Position numbers and translations under genes: made by a program | Part shown: piece by piece, positions 1-11,902 of the stretch | Numbering within the stretch: position 1 is the stretch's first letter | How the letters are laid out: every line of letters begins with the position of its first letter | The notes under the pieces: model-generated | Databases searched by the model: none | What the model was told of the DNA's origin: nothing | What the model saw: the letters and a program-made list of their open reading frames with translations, nothing else | Assembly: GCA_003116995.1 (NCBI GenBank) | Contig: BDSL01000036.1 | Location: 248,001 to 312,000 of the forward strand | Direction of reading: 5' to 3' | DNA: 64,000 bases | Source: Yamagishiella unicocca | Taxonomy: Eukaryota > Chlorophyta > Chlorophyceae > Chlamydomonadales > Volvocaceae

Positions 1-781
1 GGTGCTGGTGTCGGGTGGCAACATGAGCTACAATCACGCAGGGAGCAACACAGGAGATGGGGGCTCCGGCAATAAAGTCCAGCTTGACAGGATGCTCCCA
101 GTCGGCTCTGGAGGTGCGCATTACAACGGCCGGACCGGTTGTGTTGTATGCAGCACGATGCGCTGGCTCTTTAATCTGTTTTTGCTAAGTTAATCCGGTC
201 CGACAGGTAGGGAAGTTTTTGTTTTTCATCTGCTTTCCAAGACTGGGTACGTTTCCATCCGTGAACCTCCATTCCGAAGGGCATCGTGACTCCGAAGGGC
301 TCCACGGGTCCGCCCCTCTCGCCCCAGGCGCGCTTTACCTCGGCGGCAGCTTGGCGGTCCTGGTCGACCGCTCCCACTTTGAAGGCAACGTGGCGGAGGT
401 CATGGGCGGCGCAGTCGGAATCGGCCTCGAGTGCCCGGAGGTGGGTAGGGGGCCCGCGCTGCCGGTGCACCGGTAACGAAACGTCCATGTGTCGCCTAGC
501 TCATATGTGCACTCGCCCCCGGCACTCTGCTGCCCAGAACATTACAGCTCCGCACCCACACGCCGTTTGCAGCTGGCCCCAATCCTTAAGTGACGCTCGT
601 ATTTTCCGCGGTCCCTCCCCGCCTGTGGGCGTGCCGTACACAGGGAGAGACCAGCTCCGCATCACCCACCCCACCAATTCTGGGAATAGCACCTGGCGAA
701 ATGACGTCAGCGACTGGCGGCGTGTCCCTGGCGGCCCCCGGACTGTTGGAGCTGCCGGGCGCCATGAGCCTGACGCTTCAG
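1..781 (+). other. Gene A: membrane-proximal end of the Pmp-like solenoid
   Basis: Exons 1-113, 328-440 and 644-781. The second carries the Pmp-type signature (FEGN then VMGGAVGI) and is closely similar to B exon 27425-27313 and C exon 60693-60581. The third ends in a hydrophobic Leu-rich strand (LSLTLQ) shared with B 27004-26837 and C 60191-60051. The first exon is cut by the window edge; its paralogues begin at 27904 and 61433. The intron before 1394 has a long pyrimidine-rich tract at about 866-920. Confidence 0.82.
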
Positions 782-3700
782 GTGCGAAAGACGTCGGATT
801 GTGGAGGCGATGCTGAGGCGTGGAAACTTCGTTGACGACGTTTCGGCCCATTCTGCCGCCTTCATTCCACCTCCTCCCACTTCCCCTCCCGCTGCTGCGC
901 TTCTTCCTGGTCCTCCTGACGGCGACCCCCCCGCGTGTTGACGCCGCCGCAGGCTCTGGGCCGTGCTGCCAATCGCAGCTCCGCTTCCGAATGCTGGCCG
1001 GCGGTTGTAAACCAACCGACATTGTGGAACAACACAGCAGGGGTACGTGAGGGGAGCGGCCGTGTGAGGGAGTGCGCGTTGCTTGGGTTGCGCTAATGAA
1101 TGAGCCCTGGCCGGTTCGGGCATTCATGTCTGCAGGCAGGCCACAGCGACGTGTGCGATTTCCCCCAAGACGTGTGTGCGCACACTTCACAGCAAGCACG
1201 GCGCCCGCGTACTCCGCGTGTTTGCGTACATCCGTTCTTGCGCTTTGGTTGGAGTTTGTAACGACACCTTATCAAGCTGTCAGGTCTCGGCGCAGGAGGT
1301 GCAAGCCGCAGGAGGTGCTGGGAATTGCAAACCCTGGGCCCTTACGCAGCTCTTACCCCATAAACTGTTCCTGCACTCACCCCAACCCGACAGATCAGTG
1401 GCGGCGCCTTGTACTCCGGATCTCCGTACACGTTGACCCTCCTTTGTGGCGATGCTGGTGGGCGGACGCCCGGGAATCCCGCCGACACCGACCAGGAGCT
1501 GGGGGCCCTGGTGGATGAAGCGACCCAATACATGGATGCGCTTACGGGTGACACGACGGAAGGAGCGCCAGGAGCCGCAGGAGTGGAAGGCGGCGGCAGC
1601 GGCAGCGTGACTATTCACATGGGCCTGCTGCCAACAACAGACCATGCCCGGGCGCTTTGCTTCGTGCCTCAGCAGCGAGACGACGGCAGCGTCGTGCCGC
1701 CCAACCGCGCGCATCGCGGCTACGGCGACGAGCTGGCAACCACGCCGAAGCACCTGGTGCTGACGGCGCTGACCGAGTACGACAAGCTGCCGCTGATGTC
1801 AGTCGGCAACAACACTGCCAACCTGGTCAATACAACGGACTCGTCCTCCCACCTGCTCGTTTACGGCAGGCTCCTGCTGCAGTCCGCCACTGACTCCGCC
1901 GGCGGTTTGGCTGGGGCATCTATCGCCAGCGCGGCCGTTGCCAGCGGTGATGGTGGGTCTGCCGGCGGGGCCGGAGGGCCGCTGTGGCTCCGTCGCGCCG
2001 CCCTACGGTCGGACGGCGTCCCAGCCAACGAGTGCTGGCCAGGCCAAGCCTGCGATATGGTGCTGCCCACCAACGCAGCTGTCACGATCAACGTCGCAGT
2101 GTACGATGCCCTGAACCAGCTGGCGAACGGTGGGTACTGGCGGGAAGCGGCCTGGTGAGGGAATGGAACCCCGGGGGAGGGGGCAGCGCGCTGCAAGGTG
2201 TTGCTCCTCGCATTACAAGGAAGGTGGCCTAGCTTGCTGACACGCGTCCCGTTACGGTGCCATTTGTAGTCTCCTGCCTCGCTGGCTGAAACCCTTTTGC
2301 GCCCGTGGCTGCTGCTTTTTAACGTCCCCTGTCTCAGACACCAGCGCTGCCCGGCCCGTCGTCCAAGCCTTCGTGGAGCATGACGGCCCCGGCAGCCAGG
2401 CAGACCTCCTAGGGAACCCCACAGCGCTGGTGCGGGGGGGTGGGGGTGGTGCGCGTCCACCGGGCAGGGTGGGTCAGGCGTGGGCCGACGAACGTGGTGC
2501 TGTGCGGGTAGGGCTCGTTGATTGGTTTTGGATGTACTGCGCTGCTCACGGTCTTGTCCCTACGCCCTTCCATGCGCCCTTCCATGAACCTTTAGGTTGG
2601 TTGGGTGGCACAAGGGCGTCGGCTTGGTGGCGGGATGAAAGCGCTGGGACCGCGGGCTGGGGTCCGGCAGCCTCGTACACGCGCCCCCTCCCTGGGCCTC
2701 AGCCATCGCACGGCCTCCGTGTGCCCCACGTGCAGGTGGTTGGTGGCGTCGCGTCGGTTTCAGGCGTACGATTGCGTGCCCGTAAGGGTAACTACGCGCT
2801 GCGGCTGGAGCTGGACACCACGGACATCCAGGTGCGCCCTTCTGGCACGTTTCGTGCCCCTGCCTTCCCACGGCGCCCTGTACATATGTCCCTGTTCTGA
2901 AAGAGCTTTCGTTTCTTGGAGTTTATTTGTCGAGTTCACGAGCGAGTGCCGGCGTGTTTTTCGACACACACAGACATGTTGCTCGACAGTGATGTATTAT
3001 CTTGGAGGGCCGCTACCCCGCGGGCCACAACAGATCGGGACAATCGGCTGGCACCAGCCTTGAAGCGCGTGCAATTTAAGCGCTGTCGTAACCCGCGATG
3101 CGCCTCCCTGCTCCACTCATCGTCGTCTCATTCAGGTGGATCCCCTGCGTCTCAACGTGACAGTTCCGCCCTGCTCGCTGGGGGAGATATCCCTGGACGG
3201 CGGCTTCCTGTGCGCCAGGTCGGTGGGAACCACTGGGCGGCAGCCGTCCGAGGGACGATGACGGGTGGCGATGATGGTGGCACCGTAGCTGGGTCAGCTG
3301 GGGATACGTACCGGTAGTAGGGCCCGTTGTAGCACCCTGTGTGCCCAGGTCTAGGGCGCACAGGTTGGGGTTGCGCCGGAGCCGTCGTGTTAGCCGAAGG
3401 CAGGCTACAGTACACGCGTGTGGCTGCATGTGCTTTGTTAGGGTTGTCGTTCGACAGGTGCATGGATGACGGTACGAAGTGGCGCAATGCGTTGCCGGTG
3501 GATCGACCTGCGTTTCAGTGTGCCACACATCCAGCGCGCTTCTGCTTGCCGTTGTTGGCCGCATTGCTGACGAGTCATCGCCATCGCCCTGACCCGCACA
3601 AACTGGTGCCACCAGGTGCTCCGCCAACACGTACAGCCTGGATGTGGACTCGTACGACAGCGGTGTTGATGACGTGGCGGCTGTGACTTCCGAGGGCGGC

Positions 3701-6700
3701 GGTAGCATCCCAGGGCATTGCTTTGGTTGCCCGGAGCACGCTGACTGTACGGGTGGCGCTGTGGTGGTACCACAGCAGGGCTTCTGGCACAGCGCCGCCA
3801 ACTCGACCGTCATGCATCAGTGCCCAAACGCAGCTGCCTGCAGGTGCGATGCGAAGCGCCTTTTGGCCCTTTCCAACCCTGGATGGATCGGAAGCCTTGG
3901 AGGATTCGAAAGGATTGATGCATTTGAAAGCCTGGTTGCGTTTGTCAGGCACTAGGAGGGGAAATCGCGGCCATTCATCCACCAGCCACACACACCACAC
4001 GCCGCCAAGGCCCATACTGACATGCACCCATCTCCGCCGCTCACCTGCACGGCTGCAGGGATGGCGACGACGTCGCCAACGCGGCTCTGGTGCGCTGCCA
4101 GGAGCGCTGGTATGCCTACTTCGGCTCCCCTCGCCGATTTGGGTCGCTGCTTGAGGATGACCAGGGCGGTGCGACCGTGGTGGGCGCCTACCTGGACGTG
4201 TACAGGTGGGACGACTGGGCCGACCCCCTGGACCGCTGCGCCAGATACGGTAGCATACGATGGGTATGCTTCTGGCTTATTTCCTGAGGGTGTACCGGTA
4301 TTGTAAGCGTGCAAGTTAGTCGGTACAGGATGACCCAGGGAATTTTGGAAAGGGAAGGCCTTCAAGCAGCATATCTTTTTTGACATATTTGTAGGTATCA
4401 GTGACTCAGTAACCGTCCAACGCACTGCACATCAACGCAGCGGCATTGAACAGGTTTTGTCTGGTGTGCATAGCATCCCGGGTTCCCGGCGCACAGCGAC
4501 CTGTGTGCGTCCGTGTGTCCATGCAGAGTGGCGGCGGCGGACCCCCGGGTGGCCCCAACCACTCCGCTGCTGCCCGACGGCATGTTCGACGGCTTCCTGC
4601 TGGACTGCGCGCTGTGGGGGCTGCCCAACAACGACAGCTTGAGCTACATGCAGTTGCAGTGCGCGCAGGTGGGTGGGCGGAGGTTCGAGGGAAACCCGTG
4701 GATGTCCGAAAAAATCGTTTAAAACAGAAGTTTTGAGATGCATGCGGGAGAACTGGGTTGGGGATTCGAAAGCCGAAGGTCGTAATATGACCTTTGGCGG
4801 CTAAGCTATATCGGCTACGGCGAGACGAAAGGAAGCGAGGACCCCGCGCGACGCACGTAAACTTTTCGCAGAACCGGTTTTGGGCGCTAGCAGGAGAACT
4901 GTGGGAGTTGGTGCGCTATGGGAGAGCGGACATCGCGGTCCGGTCCCAGTCCCAGTCCTAGTCGGAGTCCCAGTCCCGACCCGCCCGAATACCGACCAGA
5001 TGCGTGAGGAAGCCGGTCATTACCAGAGAAGGTCCGCGGTCGTCCAGGAGAGGAGGCCGAAGCCGCGCCGCGCCGCCATGGGGGACGCGAAAGCCCAGAC
5101 GCAGGTCCCGACGCCCGCAGACAAGAACGCAACGACTAGCAAAAAACTACCAGAACAGAGGCCCAACCCAGCGGCGGAACTCACCTGGCCAGGGCCCAGA
5201 GCGGGTGGGGAAGCGGTCGACGCGAAGCATGCGGGCAAGGGGCAGCAGGGGGCGGAGGTGGGGGCGGGAAGGCGGTGCGTGCGGTCTGCTCGACCACGCT
5301 CCGAAACCACTCAGCGGTCTGCGCTCATCGGACGCTTGTAGGGATACTCCGGGATGCTGTGCGCAACGTGCACATTCTACGACGGAGCGGCTTACGCCCT
5401 GGACTCGGACTTCAATTGCAACCAATGCTTCAGCAAGTGGGCGACGGTGCTGATCGGTGTGGCCATGTTCATCGCCAACACCCTCTGGCTGGGTGAGTGT
5501 GGATTGCTTGCATTGAGGAGAACCAAGCTGGCCGTAGCGGTAGTTGGACGGTTTTCGAGGGAGCCAATCCTCATCTGGGAATTTGAGGCATTCGTAAAGG
5601 GTATGTATTTGTGCCGTGGTAGAGCTACCAGTAGGGATGTCGGGTGCCCTACGCGGCACCTTAGCCATCCTACCTTAATAAGCACCCCTCCCTTCATCAT
5701 CCTCCCGTAACTATGCTGCCTTTAATATGACTCTCCCTACGGTATCTCGCTCCCCTGCCGCGCACCCGCAGGCTTCTCCGTCCTCATGACCTTCCTGACC
5801 GACTACTCGTATGTTGATGCGGAGGAGGGGGTGCCGGCGGCCGACCTGCTCAAAGTGAGGCGAACAGGGGCGGCAGCAGCGGTGGTGTTGCACGGGAGGT
5901 CGTGCGGGAGAATGTCGCTACTTAAAGGGATTTTTGCAGGATGTTATGGTTTCACGTGTTGCGCACTAACACACGCTCTCGCCTCCAGTTTAACACTAGA
6001 CAAACAAGCCTGCTATGTACTTACCACCTGTCCAGCAAGCGCCCAGATCCAGATCCCAATCACCTGACGCCGTAACTAACAACAACTTGCTTCAACGTGT
6101 TGCAGGTCCTCATTGTTCATTTCCAGGTGCGCTCCGAAGACAGGCGGATCAGGAGCACGCGTCTGATGCCCAAACAGCTACAGGCAGAAATGGCTCGCCT
6201 CACGCATTCCAGTTGGAAGAGCCTTGCCTTACCCGTCGGCTGTGGTGGACCGGAACCAAACCTACGGATCTCCAAAGCGAGCCTACCCAACCTGCATGCC
6301 TTTGGTTTGGCACCCACCCACAACCCGAAAGGCATTAGGGGGGAGCAGATCCCAGGCTGCGAGCGATCCTGTTGGAAATCTTCACTTTCAAAGGCAGCCG
6401 GTCCTGGTCCCAGGGCACGAATCGGACGTGTATCCACCGTGCCAAGATGAGACGCTTGTAGTTGTGTTTACAGCCCTGAGGCTTTAGTAACATGTTCTAT
6501 GACCTTTTGAGGGAGCCCTGACCCTCATCCCTCGCACCCGGTCGGATTAATACTTTTTGCCGCTTCGCTCGGATCGATACCTGCTGATCCCCCTCTTCTA
6601 CCTACCGGTACCTGCCTCCCAACGCTGCTGGCCTTCCTATCGCTCAGTTCTTTCTTATCGTCACGCGCATTAACATGGACTGGCCCAGCTCGGTCGTCGG

Positions 6701-9700
6701 CCTCCAGTCCGCTCTTGGCAGCATCACCGGCAGCGTGAAGCAAGTCTACTCACCCAGCTGCCTGTGGCCAGGAGCAGACTCGGCCACGCATGCAACAGTC
6801 CAAGTGCTGTCGGGGCTGCTATTGCCCATCTTCTCGATGCTGTTAGTCATGGCGCTGTGGACCTTGAGGTTCGCAGCGGTGCCGCTACGAAGCCTCCCAG
6901 AGCCACCCCACGACTCCAGCGTAACAGTTGTATGTACCTCGACACCACAAAGATGTACACGGCATCGATGGCTTGACTGCAAAATACCTGACACCATTGT
7001 TGCTGCTTGTGTTTCTGGAGCCGCTGTTGATGCCCCTGATGAGGACGTTGCTGTTGCCGCTGTTAGCTGCTGGTCCACATACCGGTATGTGACGTCATGT
7101 GCGTCATGCCGTGCTCACGAAGAGGTGAAACCTCCCACTGCACACCAGGTACTATGTCTGGAACCAGGGCCGGCTGTGGACGTCTCGTGTCAGCAGCCGC
7201 TTGCACACTAGTAAGCGGCACATGGCCCGCAACGCGTCAATGGCGCGAGATGGCACCATGAGATCGGGTGGCGCGCCGCTCAACCGCCAGGTCGAGTCAT
7301 TGAAGTCGTTTCGCGCCGGCGACGACGACGACAATGACAATGACGATTATGACGGTAGCGATCTGGTAACACCCGAAGACATCGGCCTGGTGCTCGTCCC
7401 GGGCGCCCAGGCAGCGACCGCGTTGCGTGGCGTCGAAACGACTGCGCCTGAGCTGACGAACGGGGACGTGCTAGGCGGCGGCACTGATACGCTGGGAGCA
7501 GCAGCAACAAGGGTGCTGCCGGGGATAGTGGTGGCGGCCAGGGCGGCGGGCAGAGACGCAGACGCCAGCGGGCTGGGATCTATGGTTGAGTCGGCATCGC
7601 TGGTGGCGGTCTCATCAGACCACGGGTCATGCACCAGCGGCAGCGTCACAGCCGCCGGCGTCGCAGCGGCGGGATCACTGCCGGCGGCAGCTGGTGGGGT
7701 CACCAGCCGCTTTGCCCTAGGCAGCAACACGGGGCTTGATGCGCAGGGCTACATATCGGCCAAGGTGGCAGTGGCGGAGAGCATGATGGGGACCGGGGCT
7801 AATGACGGCCGGGACAACAACCCGAGCCCGAGCCGCGACAGGGGAGCCGGGCAGAGGCCCCATCACAGCATCGGACTCCTGCGAATGGTGCTCGGCGTGG
7901 ACCGTAGCGCGCACAGCGCCTCGCAGATCACCGCCGCTGACGGTACCAATGCCTCTTGCGGAACGGCCGTGGCGCTCGATAACCGCAGGTCGATGTCCGA
8001 AAGCCGGCCGCATATGAAGTTCCTGTCAAACGAAGCTGTACGGGAGCAGCAGCAGCCGCAGCAGCAGCAGCATGTGAGCTGTCATCCGCCGGGTGGTCTG
8101 TCCGCCATGAACAGCATGGCTCGATCCGAGGCGGCCAACAGCGTGGCGCCATCCAGGAACACCACATTCAGGTTCTTCACGAAGCGCGAAGCGCTATCCT
8201 ACGTGGACGCCAATATGAGCCTGCCGTCGCAGCTATTCCTGGTGCTCGTGGTGAGGCGGGGTAGGAACGAAATTGTACGGTTTGGCGCGGGAAAAACCAT
8301 GTGGGCTGCCGATAGGGGGAGGTGCATGGGAGGTTGGCGGGTCGAAGACCCGGCCTTCAAACCGCCAACTGGAGTGCCTACCGTTGGAAGGGCTAACGCA
8401 GCAGGGCGTTCTAAACATACCTTGCGTGGCCGAGCGTTGCAGCCACACCCTCGCTTGGCTACACCTTTCTCGATGTGGCCTTTAACCGTGCCCTGCCCCA
8501 ACGAACAGGTGACGTCATTCGTGCTGATGCCGATCTGGGCAACTGAGGCTCTGTCCATATTCTCGTGCTACCAGCTCGACCACGGCGTCGGTGATTACGG
8601 GGAGAATCAGCGGGTTAGTGGTCAGGCCGAGAGGCCATACACCGTACTGCTGCACGATCCTGCTCCCGAAGCATCTTGACGCCCATTGTTGTACGGGCTG
8701 CCGATACACCGTGTCTCGGACAGCGGTTGGGTGTTCCACTAACGCGCATTTCCCCAGCAGCGGCGATGTGCCTTAATCACCAGCGTTCGGGCAGCGGTTT
8801 GTGACTAGGAATGGCACCCGTGCGTAGGTGCTGATGCTTCCCGGCTCCTCGTTGTACTGCAGGCCACGGCACGGTACGGGTACTGGGTCCGGGATATGAA
8901 CCAAGAATGCTACGCTGGCCGCCACCTCACCATGTGGGTAACGTGACGACTCCGCAGTCCTCCTCTGACCCTCGTTTCTGGAATTGATGGGCACATCCGA
9001 GTGTTACGAAGGCGTCGTAGGCACTAGCTGTAGTCCCTGTTGGTGCATTTATTCCCCTCTTGTGACTCGACCGGGGCCCATTTGCCGCGCCTCCCTACCT
9101 GCACTGCTCTACGCTGCCAGCACCCCTGCACTTCGTGATCGGGACAGTCTACCATTTGTACGTTTCCTGCCCATTACTGCGCTGCACCTCCGCCTTGCTG
9201 TGGATGCGCAGGTGGGTGCCCATCGGAGTGGTATCGGTGGTAGTGCTCTGCCTGGCCATGCCGGTGCTGTGCGCCGGGCTAATGGTCGCTCGCCGGAATC
9301 GCCTGCGAGAAGTCGAGGTTCTGCAGGTGTATGGATTCCTCTACTGCTCTTACAAGTAGGTCGGCCGCGAAACAGGGGTGCAAGCCGCAGTGCGATGCGC
9401 TCACTGTGCTCCATCGGCGCGGTAAGCCAGCAGCGCGATATGGAGGAGGGCACAGTGATGTCGAATGCCATGATACGTCACGTGAGTGCAAGTATCTCCG
9501 ACAAGCGGAATCAGCTGCTTAGAGAGAGGATGCCTTGCCGAGGTTACAGAGGCGTTGAAGTGTGGCGCACACTTTTCTATGCCGAGTCCCTCCGACGACG
9601 AGTTCGTTTTACCCGGTCTCCAACCTACCAGTATCTGCTTGTGTGTAGACTTACCGCTATCCTGATTGCATGGCGTGTCGGCGCCATACAGGGAGAAATA

Positions 9701-10939
9701 CTACTTCTGGGAGAGCATCTCGCAGGCGCAGACACTGCTGCTGGTGGTGGTTGAGGTATTTGGACGCGCCCTGCTGGTGTTCTTCCAGGCGTTGCTTCTA
9801 GAGGTGCGATCTGAGTCGGTGTTCTCGGAGGGATTGCGATGCACCCTTCATGGTACGTCGACAAAGGCGCGCTACAAAGAACACCTCGTTCTTCGGGAGT
9901 TACGGGTTAGCATTTCGGCAGTTAGGATGCCATCACGCAGACCGTCGTAAAAAGCGACTGTCGTACGCTCCGTACCAGAGCCGCTGCCTTTCCACGATCA
10001 CTCCCCCAAACCAGCCCATCCTCCCGAGTCGTCAGCTGCTAAGCCTTTCCTCCATTTGGCCCAACGAACGAGCCGCAGGTCATCTTGCTCGCTATCCTGA
10101 TGGTCAATACCTTTTACAGCCCAATCGTGCACGAACAGCTCACCTCACTGCAGCTGCTGTCACTGGGCATCATTTGTATGACGGTGGCGTTGGGCATGTT
10201 CACCAGCAACCCGGTGTCAACGATCTCTGAGGTGCGGCAAGCCACAAACACGCACAAACCAGGCACCAGGGGTACCTCAACGTTTTACCAAAACTTCGCA
10301 TTGGGTTTTATTGAGGACCACGACAGCGACTGCCGCGGGCTGTTGAAATGGCCGTATCGGAGTTATACTGTCGCATAAGCGGGCCCTGTAGGCTGGCAAA
10401 GCCCCGAAGCCTACACGGCCTATGACCTGGAGTGGTGGATGCTGCGGCGCGTACAAGTAGAAGCACGCAGTCCTTCCCACTGTGGACCATTTTGCTGTAG
10501 TCTCACAATGCAACCCTACCAACATTACACGAAGCACCTGCAACCGCAGCTGCCCGCATCCTCAACCTGCTACTGCCCCACTGATTGTCCACACACTGAA
10601 ATGCTACCAACGTCTTTCTCGCAGGCCAGCATAAACCTGCTGGGCGCCTTGATCCTGATAATCAACTGCTTTATCATCCTGGCGTTCTTGGCGGTGTTTG
10701 CATATCATGCGGCACCGGCTATCAAACGGGAAGCCACAAAGTGGATGGTCAAGCTTGGCTGTGACCCTGCAAAGTTGAAGCCGACCATTTCACGCACCTG
10801 GACACGGCTCACGCCGGCTCGTTGGCGCCGCGCTCCCAGCGCGGATGAGACACGGAAGGTGGACGAGAACATTGACGGAGGTGTTGATCTCGTTGACTGC
10901 GAGACAGGCCCTGGAGGCGCCAGGAGGGACGCAGAATAA
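1..10939 (+). CDS. Gene A: giant Pmp-like solenoid / multi-TM membrane protein (5' partial)
   Basis: Spliced gene whose 5' end lies outside the window. Exons read in frame: 1-113, 328-440, 644-781, 1394-2129, 2338-2429, 2736-2831, 3136-3218, 3616-3843, 4059-4205, 4527-4668, 5342-5492, 5772-5854, 6106-6126, 6648-6868, 7149-8250, 8509-8613, 8863-8933, 9212-9355, 9692-9803, 10079-10231, 10625-10939 (stop TAA). About 1,455 codons are in view. Every junction has GT/AG and agrees in phase with paralogues B and C. Domain order is the end of an extracellular Pmp-like beta-solenoid, a globular exon, a cysteine-rich juxtamembrane region, then about nine membrane helices split by a long variable loop. 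It is probably a plasma-membrane adhesin, receptor or channel-like protein; function is inferred from architecture only. It converges with the ERp29-like gene. No frameshift was seen. Confidence 0.88.
1394..2429 (+). other. Gene A: globular ectodomain exon and linker exon
   Basis: The 736-nt exon 1394-2129 opens with the family motif GGALYSGSPYTLTLLCG and holds a conserved YGDELATTPKHLVL block, several Asn-Thr/Ser sequons, a C..GQ.C motif and a closing VTINVAVYDALNQLANG strand. The next exon, 2338-2429, ends in a QADLLGNP motif. The same pair occurs in B (26045-25334, 24909-24836) and C (59520-58773, 58463-58372). I do not recognise a named fold. The motif set, unlike the solenoid repeats, suggests one folded extracellular domain. 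Confidence 0.85.
2736..4668 (+). other. Gene A: cysteine-rich juxtamembrane region
   Basis: Five short exons: 2736-2831 (basic RARKGNYALRLEL strand), 3136-3218 (VTVPPCSLGEISLDGGFLC), 3616-3843 (CSANTY, then C..C....C..GG and GFWHSAANSTVMHQCP), 4059-4205 (RCQERWYAYFG then GAYLDVYR) and 4527-4668 (TPLLPDGMFDGFLLDCALWG). Cysteine spacing resembles the EGF/GCC2-GCC3-type cysteine-rich stalks of protist receptor-like proteins. That comparison is from memory of the family, not a search. Disulfide-rich extracellular placement is inferred from its position before the first membrane helix. Confidence 0.82.
4694..4873 (+). repeat. About 180-bp dispersed repeat, copy 1
   Basis: Lies in the intron after exon 4527-4668. 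It starts around ACCCGTGGATG and matches 36561-36743 over its length with scattered substitutions. Shared blocks include TTTTGAGATGCATGC, GAGAACTGGGTTG, CCTTTGGCGGCTAAG and CCGCGCGACGCA. Both copies face the same way on the + strand. No ORF or terminal inverted repeat is evident, so it is best described as a non-autonomous interspersed repeat. Confidence 0.8.
4939..4983. repeat. Short CAGTCC/GAGTCC simple repeat
   Basis: Imperfect hexamer array (cccagt repeated, interrupted by cggagt) inside the intron between exons 4527-4668 and 5342-5492. The rest of that intron, to about 5340, holds nothing I recognise. Confidence 0.8.
5342..6868 (+). other. Gene A: first membrane block
   Basis: Exon 5342-5492 joins the last cysteine motif (GYSGMLCATC, then SDFNCNQC) to helix 1 (LIGVAMFIANTLWLG). 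Exon 5772-5854 holds GFSVLMTFLTDY and the conserved VPAADLLK. The 21-nt exon 6106-6126 and exon 6648-6868 together encode a helix reading from VLIVHFQ into FFLIVTRINMDWP, then a conserved C-L-W loop and a helix ending LLVMALWTL. The LKVL..H.Q...I..R...WP pattern resembles a core motif of several protist multi-TM receptor families (recalled, not searched). Introns at 5493-5771 and 6869-7148 show no other feature. Confidence 0.85.
6106..6126 (+). other. Gene A: 21-nt microexon
   Basis: A seven-codon exon (VLIVHFQ) between TTGCAG and GTGCGC. It is phase 0 at both ends, and an exon of identical length and position occurs in B (21331-21311) and C (54940-54920). Without it the neighbouring exons still join in frame, but a membrane helix is shortened. 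Confidence 0.85.
7149..8250 (+). other. Gene A: large variable loop exon
   Basis: Single 1,102-nt exon. It starts with the conserved YYVWNQGRLW and ends with FTKREALSYVDANMSLPSQ before a hydrophobic segment. The roughly 330 residues between are low-complexity and poorly conserved among paralogues: an Asp/Asn run at 7318-7350, Ala/Gly/Ser-rich stretches, and a Gln-rich run from CAG triplets at 8047-8071. Its place between helices, with no sequons or cysteine pattern, suggests a cytosolic disordered loop. Confidence 0.85.
8509..10939 (+). other. Gene A: C-terminal membrane bundle and tail
   Basis: Exon 8509-8613 carries FVLMPIWATEALSIFSCYQLD. Exon 8863-8933 carries GYWVRDMNQECY. Exon 9212-9355 has a helix (GVVSVVVLCLAMPVLCAG) then VYGFLY. 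Exon 9692-9803 has YYFWES and a helix. Exon 10079-10231 has VNTFYSP and a helix pair. The last exon (10625-10939) has a final helix and a roughly 70-residue tail, basic then acidic. The donor after 8933 is GTGGGT, leaving a split codon, as fixed by comparison with C. The conserved W..D..C and GFLY motifs recur in all three paralogues. Confidence 0.86.
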
Positions 10940-11798
10940 GCTATTTTCCAGCGCAGGATTTCAGCATCATAGAGGGAGTGCGCAAGCTCCAAGCTGCGAG
11001 AAGGATCTGTGGCGCGTGGCGGGCGATTATACGGGCAGGAGCAGTGATGGAGCGATGGGCGGAATAATACTGACCAATGTCGGCGTGAGAAAGGGACAAG
11101 GAGGCCGAGTACTGGAATAATGGCTGAAGGCTGCATCGGGCGGGCGAGGAAAGGTGCCGGCCTGTGCCGGGCGCCTTCTGGATTACTTGGCGGCTGAATA
11201 CATAAATGGACGCCGCAGCAGGCGTGAAGCCTGCAAGTCTGATTGACAGATACTGAAGGGCTGGGGAGCCGGGATGCGAATGGCCCGGGGCTCGGTATGC
11301 ACTGTTGACCGTCGGCCGGATCCCCAGGCAAGTAGGCCTGCCTGCGATCATCAACCCCCTCCTGGCCGGTCTGGAGCTGGATGGCATTTTTAGCTTGTCG
11401 AAGCTTTCTGCGCCCTTTGAGCTGTAGTGTACAGGGAGCATTGAACGAGGCGCGACGCGCAGCAGTGCTTCATTTTTTAGCAACGTGTTCTGTTGCGGCC
11501 GCATGGGCAGCATGGCCGACGCAACAAATTGACGAAGGCGACCCGGGGCTTGTGATCTCGGCTGTAGCCGATGGAAGTCGTGCTATGCCGGTAACGCGAT
11601 GCTGATGCAGGGTGTTACAAGGCGCGATGCACGCAGTAGTATTTGCGACACAGTAGGATATGGGTGCGGACCTGTGCGGAATGTGTGGGGCAGGATTGTA
11701 CATTGGGGCTTGCCGCACACCATGCATTGTGCACACGTTACTTGCATCAAGTTTGGTCGTCGTGTTTACAGTTAGGACATGTCGGCTGGGTCAGGTTT

Positions 11799-11803
11799 TG
11801 TAA
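11799..11803 (+). terminator. Candidate TGTAA poly(A) signal for gene A
   Basis: The first TGTAA after the gene A stop codon, 860 nt downstream. TGTAA is the usual poly(A) signal in chlamydomonadalean algae. A TGTAA on the opposite strand at 11873-11869 could serve the converging ERp29-like gene, so the two transcripts would abut or overlap. Confidence 0.4.
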
Positions 11804-11859
11804 TCGATTTTACAATAAGGACATGTCTGATGAGGAGAAGATGAAGATCATCGTATTAG

Positions 11860-11902
11860 TAGTAACTGTTACATTGGGCCCCAGACCATAACGTAGAGCC
11901 AT
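11860..11902 (+). repeat. About 45-bp dispersed motif, copy 1
   Basis: Core GTTACATTGGGCCCCAGACC followed by an AACGTAGAGCC-like end. Matches copies at 12366-12417, 22980-23031, 27049-27093 and 43556-43600, all in the same orientation. Confidence 0.7.

Noticed and set aside
8047..8071. CAG-rich run as a separate microsatellite feature
   Set aside because: It lies in frame within gene A's loop exon and is better described as a poly-Gln stretch of that protein.
8863..8937. Donor GTAACG after codon TGG in gene A
   Set aside because: Using it puts the next exon out of frame. The GTGGGT donor four bases earlier restores the conserved LT.WVPIG join, as also required in B and C.
10705..11331. 208-codon open frame on the - strand
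   Set aside because: Overlaps the antisense of gene A's last exon and its 3' flank. No conserved motif, Pro/Ser-rich artefact.
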